DNA of 64,000 bases, from contig NZ_QUDO01000018.1 in the NCBI RefSeq assembly GCF_003477525.1, positions 1 through 64,000 on the forward strand. Direction: 5' to 3'. Under the pieces are notes generated by a model. That model saw only the letters and a list, made by a program, of their open reading frames with translations, searched no databases and was not told the DNA's origin. The translations under genes and the position numbers were made by a program. Within the stretch, counting starts at the first letter, position 1; each line of letters begins with the position of its first letter. The stretch is from Ruminococcus sp. AF41-9. Lineage in GTDB: Bacteria; Bacillota; Clostridia; Lachnospirales; Lachnospiraceae. This document shows, in pieces, positions 37,961 to 47,175 of the stretch.

Positions 37961-39298
37961 ATGGGGAACAAAGACAGTAGTATTAATAACATTTATCAGT
38001 TGGACGGCAAGGTGCCGGTTGCAAAGGCGATTCCGTTTGGATTGCAGCATATCCTGGCCATGTTCGTTTCCAATCTGGCGCCGATTACGCTGATCGCGGC
38101 ATCGGCACAACCGGCACTGACGCAGGCACAGATTGCAATCCTGCTTCAGAATGCCATGTTCGTCGCTGGTATAGCGACACTGGTTCAGCTTTATCCGGTA
38201 TGGAAGATTGGTTCGAGACTTCCGGTAGTTATGGGTGTGAGCTTTACATTTGTTACAGTATTGTGTACGGTAGCTGCGAATTATGGTTATCCGGCAGTGA
38301 TCGGAGCGGTTATCATTGGTGGTCTGATGGAAGGTACTCTGGGACTTCTGGCGAAGTACTGGCGTAAGATCATTACTCCGGTTGTTGCGGCATCCGTTGT
38401 TACTGCCATTGGTTTTTCATTGTTTACCGTAGGTGCCAGATCTTTTGGCGGTGGTTATAATGATGATTTTGGTTCTGCACAGAACCTGATTCTTGGTACG
38501 ATCACACTGGCTGTCTGCCTGATCTGGAATATTGCAGTGAAGGGATATATGAAACAGCTTTCTGTACTGGCAGGTCTGATCGTGGGTTACATAGTTGCGA
38601 TTTTTATGGGTAAAGTAGATCTGAGTGCGATCATGTCCGGCGGTCTGATTTCCTTACCGCATTTTCTGCCGTTTAAACCGGAATTTCATCCGGGTGCGAT
38701 TCTTTCAGTCTGCATTATTTTCCTGGTATCAGCAGCGGAGACAATCGGAGATACTTCCGCACTGGTTTCCGGCGGTCTGAACAGAGAGATTACGGGAGAA
38801 GAAATTTCCGGTTCACTTGCCTGTGATGGATATGCATCTACATTTTCAGCATTATTCGGCTGCCCGCCTGTTACTTCTTTCTCACAGAATGTCGGGCTGG
38901 TTAATATGACAAAGGTTGTCAACCGATTCACCATTATGACAGGTGCAGCATGCATGATCCTTGCAGGTCTGCTTCCGCCGGTTGGAAACTTCTTCGCATC
39001 TTTGCCGGATGCAGTGCTTGGCGGATGTACGATCATGATGTTTGGTACAATCCTTACATCTGGTGTTCAGATGATCGCAGACTGCGGCTTTTCTCATCGA
39101 AACGTTGTGATCATTTCTCTTTCTCTTTCTATCGGAATTGGATTTACAACTGCAAGTGAAAGTGGAATCTGGGATATTTTCCCAGAACTGGTTCAATCTG
39201 TATTTGCAAGTAATGTAGTTGCCGTAGTATTTGTGGTTTCTATATTACTGAGCTGCATTCTTCCAAAGAATATGGACATCCAAAGACCAGAGAAATGA
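37961..39298 (+). CDS. NCS2 xanthine/uracil permease family
   Basis: ATG 37961 with AAAGGAGG upstream is chosen; ATG 37859 in the same frame is an alternative that would add 34 residues without family support. The 445-residue protein has GLQHILAMFVSN at the first membrane helix, about twelve hydrophobic segments and the NCS2 signature SFSQNVGLVNMTKVVNR. The Q-N-x-G motif fits the xanthine/uric-acid branch, but the substrate is not certain. It is a monocistronic proton-coupled nucleobase importer. Confidence 0.85.
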   Translation: MGNKDSSINNIYQLDGKVPVAKAIPFGLQHILAMFVSNLAPITLIAASAQPALTQAQIAILLQNAMFVAGIATLVQLYPVWKIGSRLPVVMGVSFTFVTVLCTVAANYGYPAVIGAVIIGGLMEGTLGLLAKYWRKIITPVVAASVVTAIGFSLFTVGARSFGGGYNDDFGSAQNLILGTITLAVCLIWNIAVKGYMKQLSVLAGLIVGYIVAIFMGKVDLSAIMSGGLISLPHFLPFKPEFHPGAILSVCIIFLVSAAETIGDTSALVSGGLNREITGEEISGSLACDGYASTFSALFGCPPVTSFSQNVGLVNMTKVVNRFTIMTGAACMILAGLLPPVGNFFASLPDAVLGGCTIMMFGTILTSGVQMIADCGFSHRNVVIISLSLSIGIGFTTASESGIWDIFPELVQSVFASNVVAVVFVVSILLSCILPKNMDIQRPEK

Positions 39299-39338
39299 TC
39301 AGTACTTATGGTGCTTGTTATAAATATTAAATATTATT

Positions 39339-39366
39339 ATACCCGGGAGAAATCCTGGGTATTTTT
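39339..39366 (+). terminator. Permease terminator
   Basis: A 10-bp stem starting ATACCC (39339) and ending GGGTAT (39361), closed by a GAAA tetraloop at 39349-39352, is followed by TTTTT. Confidence 0.85.
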
Positions 39367-39383
39367 ATGGATATGTTATGGAG

Positions 39384-39530
39384 AAAATAACGCATCTTAA
39401 TCCAGTCCATCAGAGGGTGAAATCCTGCGTCAGATATCTTTGCCGTGCGTCAGCACGCCTGCAGATATCTTCCTTGTCTTTCACCCTCTGCTGAACTGTC
39501 TTAAATGCATTATTTACAAGGATTGCTATA
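39384..39530. repeat. Palindromic MITE-like element, copy 2 (inverted)
   Basis: This is the reverse complement of the element at 5618-5772, nearly base for base from aaaataacgcatc to gattgctata. The core dyad CAGAGGGTGAAA/TTTCACCCTCTG and the central gcgtcagcacgc segment are preserved. It lies between the permease terminator and the Nudix gene and contains no gene. Confidence 0.75.
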
Positions 39531-39709
39531 AAGAAAAATTGCGCAAAACTTTCCTACTATATGTTTGCAATAAACCGTATAAAATGATATCATATGTAAA
39601 TACAAGCAATCTAAAATAGGAAGAAATACCGTTAAAATTTTTACTGTAAAAAGTTATCACAATATATAAATCAAACAGTAATGCGGTTTTTGCAGGGAGA
39701 CAGAAGGAA

Positions 39710-40210
39710 ATGGAATTTTGGGATATTTATGACAAGGATAAAAAACCAACAGGACGAACAATGAAAAGAAATGACTGGTGCCTGAAGGATGGAGAGTATC
39801 ATCTGACTGTGCTTGGTGTGATTGCCAGACCGGATGGTACTTTTCTAATAACCAAACGTGTCATGACAAAGGCATGGGCACCCGGATGGTGGGAAGTATC
39901 CGGCGGTGCTGCACAGGCGGGAGAGGACTCCTATGAGGCTGTTCTGCGTGAAGTAAAAGAAGAGACAGGACTGGATGCCCGGAATGCAGAAGGCGGCTAC
40001 CTGTTTACATATAAGAGAGAAAACCCGGGCGAAGGTGACAACTACTTTGTGGATGTATACCGATTTGTCATGGATATTGATGAGAGTGATCTGCATCTTC
40101 AGACAGAAGAGACAGACGGATATATGTTTGCGACTGTTGACGAGATCAAGGCTTTCGCAGCAGAGGGAAAATTTCTGCATTATGACAGCATAAAAAGAGC
40201 TTTCGAATAG
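39710..40210 (+). CDS. Nudix hydrolase
   Basis: The 166-residue protein has the Nudix box GGAAQAGEDSYEAVLREVKE followed by ETGL, fitting Gx5Ex7REUxEExGU, at about residues 65-87. Such enzymes hydrolyse nucleoside diphosphates linked to another group. The N-terminus EFWDIYDKDKKPTGRT is of the type found in isopentenyl-diphosphate isomerase-like Nudix proteins, so the substrate is open. Start ATG 39710 has GGAGACAGAAGG upstream. Confidence 0.85.
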   Translation: MEFWDIYDKDKKPTGRTMKRNDWCLKDGEYHLTVLGVIARPDGTFLITKRVMTKAWAPGWWEVSGGAAQAGEDSYEAVLREVKEETGLDARNAEGGYLFTYKRENPGEGDNYFVDVYRFVMDIDESDLHLQTEETDGYMFATVDEIKAFAAEGKFLHYDSIKRAFE

Positions 40211-40372
40211 CCTGTTCTTCTGAAATTACGGTTTGTGAGGCTGAACAGAGCAGAGTATCAGAGGGATTCCGTAAGGCTTTGGCAGACAATCTATACTGCC
40301 GGAACCTGTATGGATGATGGAATGTAAGGATGTAAGCAAGGACACAGACTGTAGTTTCTGAAAGGAAATAGA

Positions 40373-42643
40373 ATGGTAGATATGGTAAAAAACAGTCAGA
40401 AAAAATATGGCAGACTGATCTTGGTGATTGTCAATATTCTGCTGATTCTGGCTGCTGTTTTCTCTTCTCTGATTTATTCTGATCATATCAGGAAAGAGAA
40501 AACACAGATGGAGGTAGATGCCTTCTGTTCCACGATAGAGGGAATGAAGCAGGTTTCTGTCAGATATCTGGAGATGGAGAAGGGGTATGCAGCGAACTGG
40601 GCGGATTACATAGAAAGTCAGAATATGACAATGGATGAAGCCCTCGAATATATTAAGGAAAGCAACTCTCAGAAAGACCGATATGCGCATATTGTGGATA
40701 TGGATACTTATGAGGCGCATTCCACCTATGAGAAAAATGGTGACAATTCTGTTCACTGTTATGAAGAGTTCAAAAGTGTAGGAACTCTGACCGATCAGAT
40801 CTTCTTAAAAAATATGGACCAGATGTTTGATTCGGAGGCTAACAGTATCAATGTTCTCGGCAAGTATAAAGTAAAAGAAGCCCAGATCACGGTTGTCAGT
40901 GTCGGAACGAGAGTCACGCTGCGGACAGAGGGAAATGATACGAAGGACTATCTTCTGCTGCGTGTGATCCCGATGGAAAGCATGAGAAATATATGGGTTT
41001 TTCCTGTGGAATATACAGCGGCAGAGGTTGGGATGATCACGCAGAACGGTAACTATGTGATACAGTCTGCTTCTATGAAAGCTTATAATTTTCTGGAATT
41101 TATCCGTACTTATAATTTTGAAAACGATTATAACAGAGTCAATGATCTGGAAAAGAGACTTCTTACTACCAAAGAGGGTCTGATGGAATACCAGGATTCC
41201 AAAGGAGAGGAGTGCTACTGGTATTATTCCGCTTTTGATGATGATTCAGGGCTGGATATTCTGGGATGTATTCCGGTGAGTGCGCTGAATACACATACTT
41301 CTAACTGGATTGCTGTTTTTCTTACCTGCGGCATTTTGCTTCTTCTGGTTCTGATCGATGGAGCTTATATTCTGAATATCAACCGGAAACTGAGAGAAAC
41401 TGTGGCAGGGGCAGAATTTGCGAATCAGGCGAAAACAAGGTTCCTGTCTTCCATGTCTCATGACATCCGTACACCTATGAATGCGGTGATCGGTATGACT
41501 GATATTGCCAGAAAGTATGCAGATGATCCGGAAAAGATAAGAGAATGTCTGGATAAAGTTTCTCTTGCAAGCAGCCATCTGCTGACACTGATCAATGACA
41601 TTCTGGATATTTCCAGAATAGAAAGTGGAAATATGGTATTGAATCCGGCGATGTTTTCTGTAAAGGATCTGACGGAGAAACTGGTCAATATTGTGCTGCC
41701 GCAGATTGAGAAAAAGGAACTGGAATTCATCCATGATATTGATGATTTTAAGTATGAATATCTGGTGGCAGATGAACTGAGGCTGAATCAGATTTTTATT
41801 AACCTGTTGAATAATGCGGTGAAATATACACGGCCGGGTGGTAAAGTGAAACTGGAAATCCATGAGGAAATCATTCTGGAGGACAGCAGTAAGATCCGTC
41901 TGGTCTGCCAGATTGTGGATACAGGTATCGGAATGTCTGAGGAATTTCAGAAGACGATGTATAATTCTTTTGAGAGAGCGACGGACAGCAGGATCAATAA
42001 GATCCAGGGTTCCGGTCTGGGGCTTGCGATTGCGAAAGAGATGGTGGAGCTGATGGATGGAACCATCGTCTGCCGAAGTGAGCTGGGAAAAGGAACAGAG
42101 TTTACGGTAATGATTGAACTTCCGGTTGTTTATGGAACGGTATCCCGTAAAGAGGAATCTGTGGCTGGAAGCACTCGTTTGAAGGGTTCTGTGGAGAATG
42201 TGGCAGAGAATGAGGCAGACAGGTTTAAGGGAATGAAAGTGCTGGTTGCGGAGGACAATGATCTGAACTGGGAGATTCTCTGTGAGCTGCTTGGTGAGCA
42301 TGGAGTTCTCTGTGACAGAGCGGAAAACGGGCAGGAATGTGTGAAAATGATTTCTGCTGCGGAGGATGATACCTATGATCTGATCTTTATGGATGTGCAG
42401 ATGCCGGTAATGAACGGTCGGGATGCGACACGGGAGATCAGAAAGAGTGCGAGAGAGTATGTAAGAAATATCACAGTTGTGGCGATTACTGCGGACGCTT
42501 TTGCCGAGGATATGAAAGAATGTATGGAAGCAGGAATGAACGGACATATTTCCAAACCTGTGGACATCAGAAAAGTGCTGAATATTCTGGAGAAAGTACA
42601 GAGGATAAAAGAGAATGACAGAAGGAGCACAGGCGAAAGATAA
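40373..42643 (+). CDS. Membrane hybrid sensor histidine kinase
   Basis: This is a 756-residue kinase. A membrane helix at about 14-37, an extracellular sensing region of about 265 residues and a second helix at about 304-330 precede the kinase core. The H-box SMSHDIRTPMN has His363. The ATPase domain has INLLNNAVKYT, DTGIGMS and GSGLGLAI. The C-terminal receiver has Asp674 in MDVQMPVMNG. GAAAGGAAATAG precedes the ATG. The lipoprotein binding protein and the EAL protein downstream form a likely sensing and output module with it. Confidence 0.9.
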   Translation: MVDMVKNSQKKYGRLILVIVNILLILAAVFSSLIYSDHIRKEKTQMEVDAFCSTIEGMKQVSVRYLEMEKGYAANWADYIESQNMTMDEALEYIKESNSQKDRYAHIVDMDTYEAHSTYEKNGDNSVHCYEEFKSVGTLTDQIFLKNMDQMFDSEANSINVLGKYKVKEAQITVVSVGTRVTLRTEGNDTKDYLLLRVIPMESMRNIWVFPVEYTAAEVGMITQNGNYVIQSASMKAYNFLEFIRTYNFENDYNRVNDLEKRLLTTKEGLMEYQDSKGEECYWYYSAFDDDSGLDILGCIPVSALNTHTSNWIAVFLTCGILLLLVLIDGAYILNINRKLRETVAGAEFANQAKTRFLSSMSHDIRTPMNAVIGMTDIARKYADDPEKIRECLDKVSLASSHLLTLINDILDISRIESGNMVLNPAMFSVKDLTEKLVNIVLPQIEKKELEFIHDIDDFKYEYLVADELRLNQIFINLLNNAVKYTRPGGKVKLEIHEEIILEDSSKIRLVCQIVDTGIGMSEEFQKTMYNSFERATDSRINKIQGSGLGLAIAKEMVELMDGTIVCRSELGKGTEFTVMIELPVVYGTVSRKEESVAGSTRLKGSVENVAENEADRFKGMKVLVAEDNDLNWEILCELLGEHGVLCDRAENGQECVKMISAAEDDTYDLIFMDVQMPVMNGRDATREIRKSAREYVRNITVVAITADAFAEDMKECMEAGMNGHISKPVDIRKVLNILEKVQRIKENDRRSTGER

Positions 42644-42728
42644 ACTGTGAATAAGTGACAGAAGGAGTACAGGCGAAAGGTAAACTGTGAAAAAGTGACA
42701 GAAGAGGATACAGGCAAAAAGAAATAAC
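42617..42728 (+). repeat. 40-bp tandem repeat
   Basis: Two units (42617-42656, 42657-42696) with few differences and a partial third (42697-42728) share gacagaaggagnacaggcga and aactgtga. The first unit supplies the last codons and stop of the kinase gene. The others lie in the 132-base gap before the binding protein. Confidence 0.8.
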
Positions 42729-42775
42729 TGAGGAGAAGCAGAGAAAGAAGTGGAAGAGAAGGGAAAAAGGGCTGA

Positions 42776-44101
42776 ATGATTATGAAGCGAAAAGAATGGA
42801 ACAGATGGCTTGCTGTGCTCAGTGCGGCTGCGGTCACGGTGACAGGTTTTTCGGGCTGCCAGACGAAGACTGAGGAAACGAAAGAAAGCAAGGACGAAGA
42901 AACAGCGGAATTTACATCGGCTCTGGACACAGAAAAGGACGGAACTCTGGAAATTGCGGGATTTATGGGAAATTTTGAAGCACTGGATCAGGTAGTCAAT
43001 AATTTTAATGAATATTATCCGAATATTTCCATCAGTTATGAACAGAACGGTGCGAATCAGCTTGCAGAGTATGTAAAGAATAATGATTATGTGGATATTT
43101 TTATGACTGCAGAGAGCAACTTAAGTTATCCTGATGATCAGGAAGCCTATGTCGCAGATGACTGTCTGGATCTTTCCAAAGAGAATATTGATCTGAGTGC
43201 GATTCAGGATGAGATGGTGGAATGTGGTACAGTAGATGGAAAAATCCTCAGAATCCCAATCATGGAGAATACGTTTGGCATGGTGGTCAATAAAACACTT
43301 TTGCAGAATGAAGGTCTGGATGTTCCGACAAATTATGAGGAATTTCTGGAAGTGCTGAAGGCGTTAAAGGAGAAAGGCTACACGCCGATTCAGGGCTCCA
43401 AGGTTCATGTTTATTCTGAGATGGTTGCAAACATGGCACTGTCGCAGATCGGAACGGATGAAGAACTGCTTAAGAAGCTGAATGACGGAGATGGAAGTGC
43501 AGTGGATGTACTTCGTCCTGCATATGAAAGACTTGGAGAGATCATTCAGAATGGTTATACAGATGCAGCATTAAATGAGACTTATCCGATGGACAATTAT
43601 GACCTGGCAATCCTTAAATTTTTTGAAGGGGATGTTCCTTTCTGGATCTGCAGTACAGAGTGTGTAAGCGGAATGAAGAAGAGGGAATCCAAGTCAGAAG
43701 CATTTAGCAAGGATCCGTTTGAGTATCAGTTTCTGTATGTTCCGTTTGGGGATGAAGGCGGATTTGAGTACATGGAGTCCTGGAATGGTTTTTCTGTAAA
43801 TAAAGGCAGTGACAATAAGGATTATGCAGTGGAATTTATGAGATTCCTGACAACAGAAGAACAGATCAATGTGATGGCTTCTGTCAAAGGAATGCCTTCC
43901 GTAGCGAAGAACAGTGATGATGAGAAATATGCCGGAATCCAGAATGATGAACTGATCGAGAGAAGTTATATGGACAAAGGTGAGATGAAAAACAGCGTAA
44001 AAAGCTGTGTGGCAGACGTTGCCAATCAGTACGGAAGCGGTGCTTTTACAGATACAGATGATGCTATGAAGGATCTTGAGAGAAGAATTTCTGAACAGTA
44101 A
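42776..44101 (+). CDS. Extracellular solute-binding lipoprotein, family 1
   Basis: The 441-residue protein begins with a lipoprotein signal peptide ending GFSGC (Cys about residue 29), so it is anchored outside the membrane. The mature part has the family 1 sugar-binding fold: LEIAGFMGNFEALDQV, NNFNEYYPNISISYE, GMVVNKTLLQNEGL and WNGFSVNKGS. No ABC permease genes follow. It sits between a sensor kinase and an EAL protein, so it probably presents a ligand to the kinase rather than feeding a transporter. This is an inference from context. Confidence 0.85.
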   Translation: MIMKRKEWNRWLAVLSAAAVTVTGFSGCQTKTEETKESKDEETAEFTSALDTEKDGTLEIAGFMGNFEALDQVVNNFNEYYPNISISYEQNGANQLAEYVKNNDYVDIFMTAESNLSYPDDQEAYVADDCLDLSKENIDLSAIQDEMVECGTVDGKILRIPIMENTFGMVVNKTLLQNEGLDVPTNYEEFLEVLKALKEKGYTPIQGSKVHVYSEMVANMALSQIGTDEELLKKLNDGDGSAVDVLRPAYERLGEIIQNGYTDAALNETYPMDNYDLAILKFFEGDVPFWICSTECVSGMKKRESKSEAFSKDPFEYQFLYVPFGDEGGFEYMESWNGFSVNKGSDNKDYAVEFMRFLTTEEQINVMASVKGMPSVAKNSDDEKYAGIQNDELIERSYMDKGEMKNSVKSCVADVANQYGSGAFTDTDDAMKDLERRISEQ

Positions 44102-44172
44102 ATGAAGAAAAAATCTATGATGGGATGCGGGGAAAAGAGTATACGATGATCGCAGAAAAGATAAAAAATTTC

Positions 44173-44181
44173 GGGGGGGGG
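44173..44181 (+). promoter_or_regulatory. Poly-G tract acting as ribosome site
   Basis: Nine G residues end six bases before ATG 44188 and take the place of the Shine-Dalgarno sequence. A homopolymer of this kind is prone to slippage, which would change spacing or sequence of the ribosome site. Confidence 0.5.
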
Positions 44182-44187
44182 ATTTAC

Positions 44188-45849
44188 ATGGATAACGAGA
44201 AAATAGTATTTGATGATCTGATAAAATATGGGGAAGCATATTCCTCCAGCATGAATGATTATCTTTATGCCTATGATATTTTAAATGATGTATACTATAT
44301 TTCCGGCAGGGCGGTGGAACGTTTCAGGATTCCCTCCTCAGTATTTGACAAGGTTATGGAAACGCATGAGAAGTTTGTCTGCCCGGACGACTGGAAAGCG
44401 TTTCAGGAGGAATTTGCACAGATTCTTTCCGGCAAAAAGACGCACCACAATATGGTCTACCGGTGGATGGACCATGAGGGAAAACCAATCTGGATCAATT
44501 GCAGGGGAGACATGGTCTTTGATGAAGATGGAACCATGCACTATCTGATCGGATGCATCAATGAGATCGGGGCGGACCCGATGGCAGATAATACAAGTGG
44601 CCTGCTGCGTGACAAGGTATTCAGTACCCTTCTGGAAAAGAGGAATGGCTTTTTCCATGGATATATCCTGCGCGTGGGGATTGATGAATTTAAGAAGCTG
44701 AATGAGAGACTGGGAACTTCTTACGGAGATAAGATCATCCGCGGAGTTGCAGACTGCATTAAGGAATGTTTCGAGTCAGGAGAGCAGGTGTACCGTATTA
44801 TCGGGGATGAATATCTTATCGTAAATGATAATGGAGGAACTGCACAGGACGGAATTGAGCTTTACAATAAGATCAGAATCAGCATTGAACGTTTGCTGGA
44901 GAGACTGCATTATAAAGTAGTGTTTACGATCTCCGGTGGCCTTGTGAGCAATGACGGGACAGAAAAGCTGGATTATACAGTGATGGAAAAGAAGTCCCTG
45001 TTTGCCTTAAACTATGCCAAGGAACTGGGACGGAATCAGGTTTATGTCTATGAGGAAGCGGACTATGAGAAATTTTTAAGAGAACGCGAGCTCACCAGGG
45101 AACTGAGAACGTCAGTGACCCTTGGATATCAGGGATTTTCGCTGAATTATCAGCCAATCGTGGAGCTGGAAACACAGAAACTGTATGCAGCGGAAGCACT
45201 GCTTCGTTTCCATACTTCCACAGGAGAGTTTATCTCACCCGTAGAGTTTGTACCGCTTCTGGAGAAATGCGGCCTGATCATTCCGGTAGGAAGATGGATC
45301 ATGGATACAGCCATGACGATGTGTGAAGAGTGCAGGAAATTTTATCCGGAATTTAAGATCAGCATTAATCTTTCCTATATTCAGTTATTGAAAAGTGCGC
45401 TGGTGGAAGATTTCTATACCATTCTGGACAGACATTCTCTTTCCGCAGACAGCATTATCCTGGAACTGACGGAGAGCGGATATCTGGAAACTTCTCAGAA
45501 TGTTATGAATATATGGCGGAACTTTAAGGAAATCGGAGTCTGTATTGCGATGGATGATTTCGGAACCGGATATTCCAATCTGAAAAATATCGGAATACTT
45601 TCCCCGAATACGGTGAAAATTGACCGCAGTTTTACCATGCAGGCTTTACAGAATGAATATGAACATAAACTGCTGGAGCACATCATAGATATGATCCACA
45701 GCCTGAATCTAAAGGTGGTCGTGGAAGGAATCGAGACAGCGGAAGAACTGAAAGAGATTTCGCACATGAAACCGGATTACATTCAGGGATATTATTACAG
45801 CAAACCATGTACATCACAGCAGTTTAAAGAAAAATATCATATTGCATAA
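44188..45849 (+). CDS. PAS, degenerate GGDEF and EAL protein
   Basis: From ATG 44188 the protein has 553 residues; longer forms from 44125 or 44146 would read through the G tract. A PAS-like region (about 20-130) precedes a GGDEF domain whose signature is IGDEY (near 204) instead of GGDEF. Cyclase activity is therefore doubtful, and GTP may only be bound. The EAL domain keeps AEALLRF, ELTES, MDDFGTGYSN, VKIDRSF, VVEGIET and the final Q, so it is probably an active cyclic-di-GMP phosphodiesterase. It is the likely output of the kinase module. Confidence 0.85.
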   Translation: MDNEKIVFDDLIKYGEAYSSSMNDYLYAYDILNDVYYISGRAVERFRIPSSVFDKVMETHEKFVCPDDWKAFQEEFAQILSGKKTHHNMVYRWMDHEGKPIWINCRGDMVFDEDGTMHYLIGCINEIGADPMADNTSGLLRDKVFSTLLEKRNGFFHGYILRVGIDEFKKLNERLGTSYGDKIIRGVADCIKECFESGEQVYRIIGDEYLIVNDNGGTAQDGIELYNKIRISIERLLERLHYKVVFTISGGLVSNDGTEKLDYTVMEKKSLFALNYAKELGRNQVYVYEEADYEKFLRERELTRELRTSVTLGYQGFSLNYQPIVELETQKLYAAEALLRFHTSTGEFISPVEFVPLLEKCGLIIPVGRWIMDTAMTMCEECRKFYPEFKISINLSYIQLLKSALVEDFYTILDRHSLSADSIILELTESGYLETSQNVMNIWRNFKEIGVCIAMDDFGTGYSNLKNIGILSPNTVKIDRSFTMQALQNEYEHKLLEHIIDMIHSLNLKVVVEGIETAEELKEISHMKPDYIQGYYYSKPCTSQQFKEKYHIA

Positions 45850-45865
45850 TTTGCAGACAGCAGGT

Positions 45866-45890
45866 CAGGGGCAGAAGATTTTCGCCCCTG
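45866..45890. terminator. GC-rich hairpin after EAL gene
   Basis: CAGGGGC (45866-45872) pairs with GCCCCTG (45884-45890). There is no T run on the plus strand, so termination is uncertain. Confidence 0.4.
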
Positions 45891-45937
45891 GCATTATAAT
45901 GTTATAAAAATCATACAGACATGAAAGGAAGAGAAAA

Positions 45938-46957
45938 ATGGAGAAAAATCTTGAATTTATCGGGGAGCAGTTAAAGAATCTGACTGCGATTCCAAGCCCG
46001 TCCAGCTATACAAAAAAGGCAGCAGAATATCTGCTGACAACATTAAAAGAAATGGGATACGAGCCGGAACTTTCCAATAAGGGAAATGTGCTGGTAACGA
46101 TTGGCGGAGAGGGAAATCCACTGGTTCTGGCATCTCACATTGACACACTGGGAGCAATGGTACGTTCCATAAAAGACAACGGACGCCTTCGCCCGACCAC
46201 TCTGGGCGGTCATCAGTGGAGAACCGCAGACGGAGAAAACTGTACCATTCACACCAGAGACGGCAGAGTTTACACAGGAGTCGTACTGAATACAGAGCCT
46301 TCCGCACATGTGGCAGATGAGAAAGTGGAACAGACAGAAGAAAACATGGAGATTCTGCTGGATGAGAATGTAGAGTCAAAAGAGGATGCTGAGAATCTGG
46401 GAATCCAGGTTGGAGATATCATTGCCATGGATCCCCGCACAGTGATTACAGAAAGCGGATATATTAAAAGCCGTTTTCTGGATGACAAACTTTCCGCAGC
46501 CATTCTTCTGGGACTTGCAAAAGCTGTGAAGGAAGAAGAACTTACCCTGAACCGAAAAGTTTCCTTATTATTTACTGTTTATGAGGAAGTAGGACACGGC
46601 GGAAGTTTCGTACCGGCAGACACGGAAGAAATGATCTCTGTAGATATGGGATGTGTGGGAGCTGACCTTGGATGCACAGAACGCATGGTGTCCATCTGTG
46701 CAAAAGACTCCGGCGGCCCGTACAATTACGACCTGATCACAGCACTGGTCAATACGGCAAAGGCGCACAATCTGGATTTCGCAATCGACGTTTATCCGCA
46801 CTACGGTTCCGATGTAGAAGCAACCTTACGTGCAGGATATGACATCCGCCACGGCCTCATCGGCCCGGGAGTATATGCCTCCCATAATTACGAACGTTCT
46901 CATATGGACGGAGTAAGAAATACTTATGAACTCGTAAAAGCATACGTGACAGAATAA
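45938..46957 (+). CDS. M42 family metallopeptidase
   Basis: The 339-residue protein has the co-catalytic metal motifs of M42 aminopeptidases: SHIDTLGAM (metal His/Asp), SRFLDDKLSAA (bridging Asp), YEEVGHGG (catalytic and metal Glu) and SVDMGCVGADLG (Asp). These cytoplasmic enzymes form tetrahedral dodecamers that trim peptides from the N-terminus. GAAAGGAAGAG lies upstream. The gene stands alone. Confidence 0.88.
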   Translation: MEKNLEFIGEQLKNLTAIPSPSSYTKKAAEYLLTTLKEMGYEPELSNKGNVLVTIGGEGNPLVLASHIDTLGAMVRSIKDNGRLRPTTLGGHQWRTADGENCTIHTRDGRVYTGVVLNTEPSAHVADEKVEQTEENMEILLDENVESKEDAENLGIQVGDIIAMDPRTVITESGYIKSRFLDDKLSAAILLGLAKAVKEEELTLNRKVSLLFTVYEEVGHGGSFVPADTEEMISVDMGCVGADLGCTERMVSICAKDSGGPYNYDLITALVNTAKAHNLDFAIDVYPHYGSDVEATLRAGYDIRHGLIGPGVYASHNYERSHMDGVRNTYELVKAYVTE

Positions 46958-47040
46958 GAAAGATAACTATAGTTAATGCTTAACAGCCTGCTGTTCTGCA
47001 AATGTTCTGCAAAGTTGTTGAGCCGACTTACAGTAAAATA

Positions 47041-47095
47041 AAAATCTGCGAAAGATACATTTATCTGATTTCCTGTATCTTCCGCAGATTTTTCT
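47041..47095. terminator. Bidirectional terminator between peptidase and thrH
   Basis: AAAATCTGCG at 47041-47050 pairs with CGCAGATTTT at 47083-47092. AAGATAC and GTATCTT form an inner stem. T or A runs lie on both sides, serving the two convergent genes. Confidence 0.8.
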
Positions 47096-47175
47096 ATATC
47101 ACAGAAAATTTATCCGGTAATATTCCTGTGATATAAAAGTTCTTCGGCAGGATCACCCTGCGGCGAAGAAGTGTT

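Noticed and set aside
41246..42547. 433-codon minus-strand frame opposite the second kinase
   Set aside because: It is His/Arg/Cys-rich antisense of a conserved kinase and receiver region, not a real gene.
42617..42728. 40-bp repeats as a CRISPR array
   Set aside because: The units are contiguous, with no unique spacers between repeats and no cas genes nearby.
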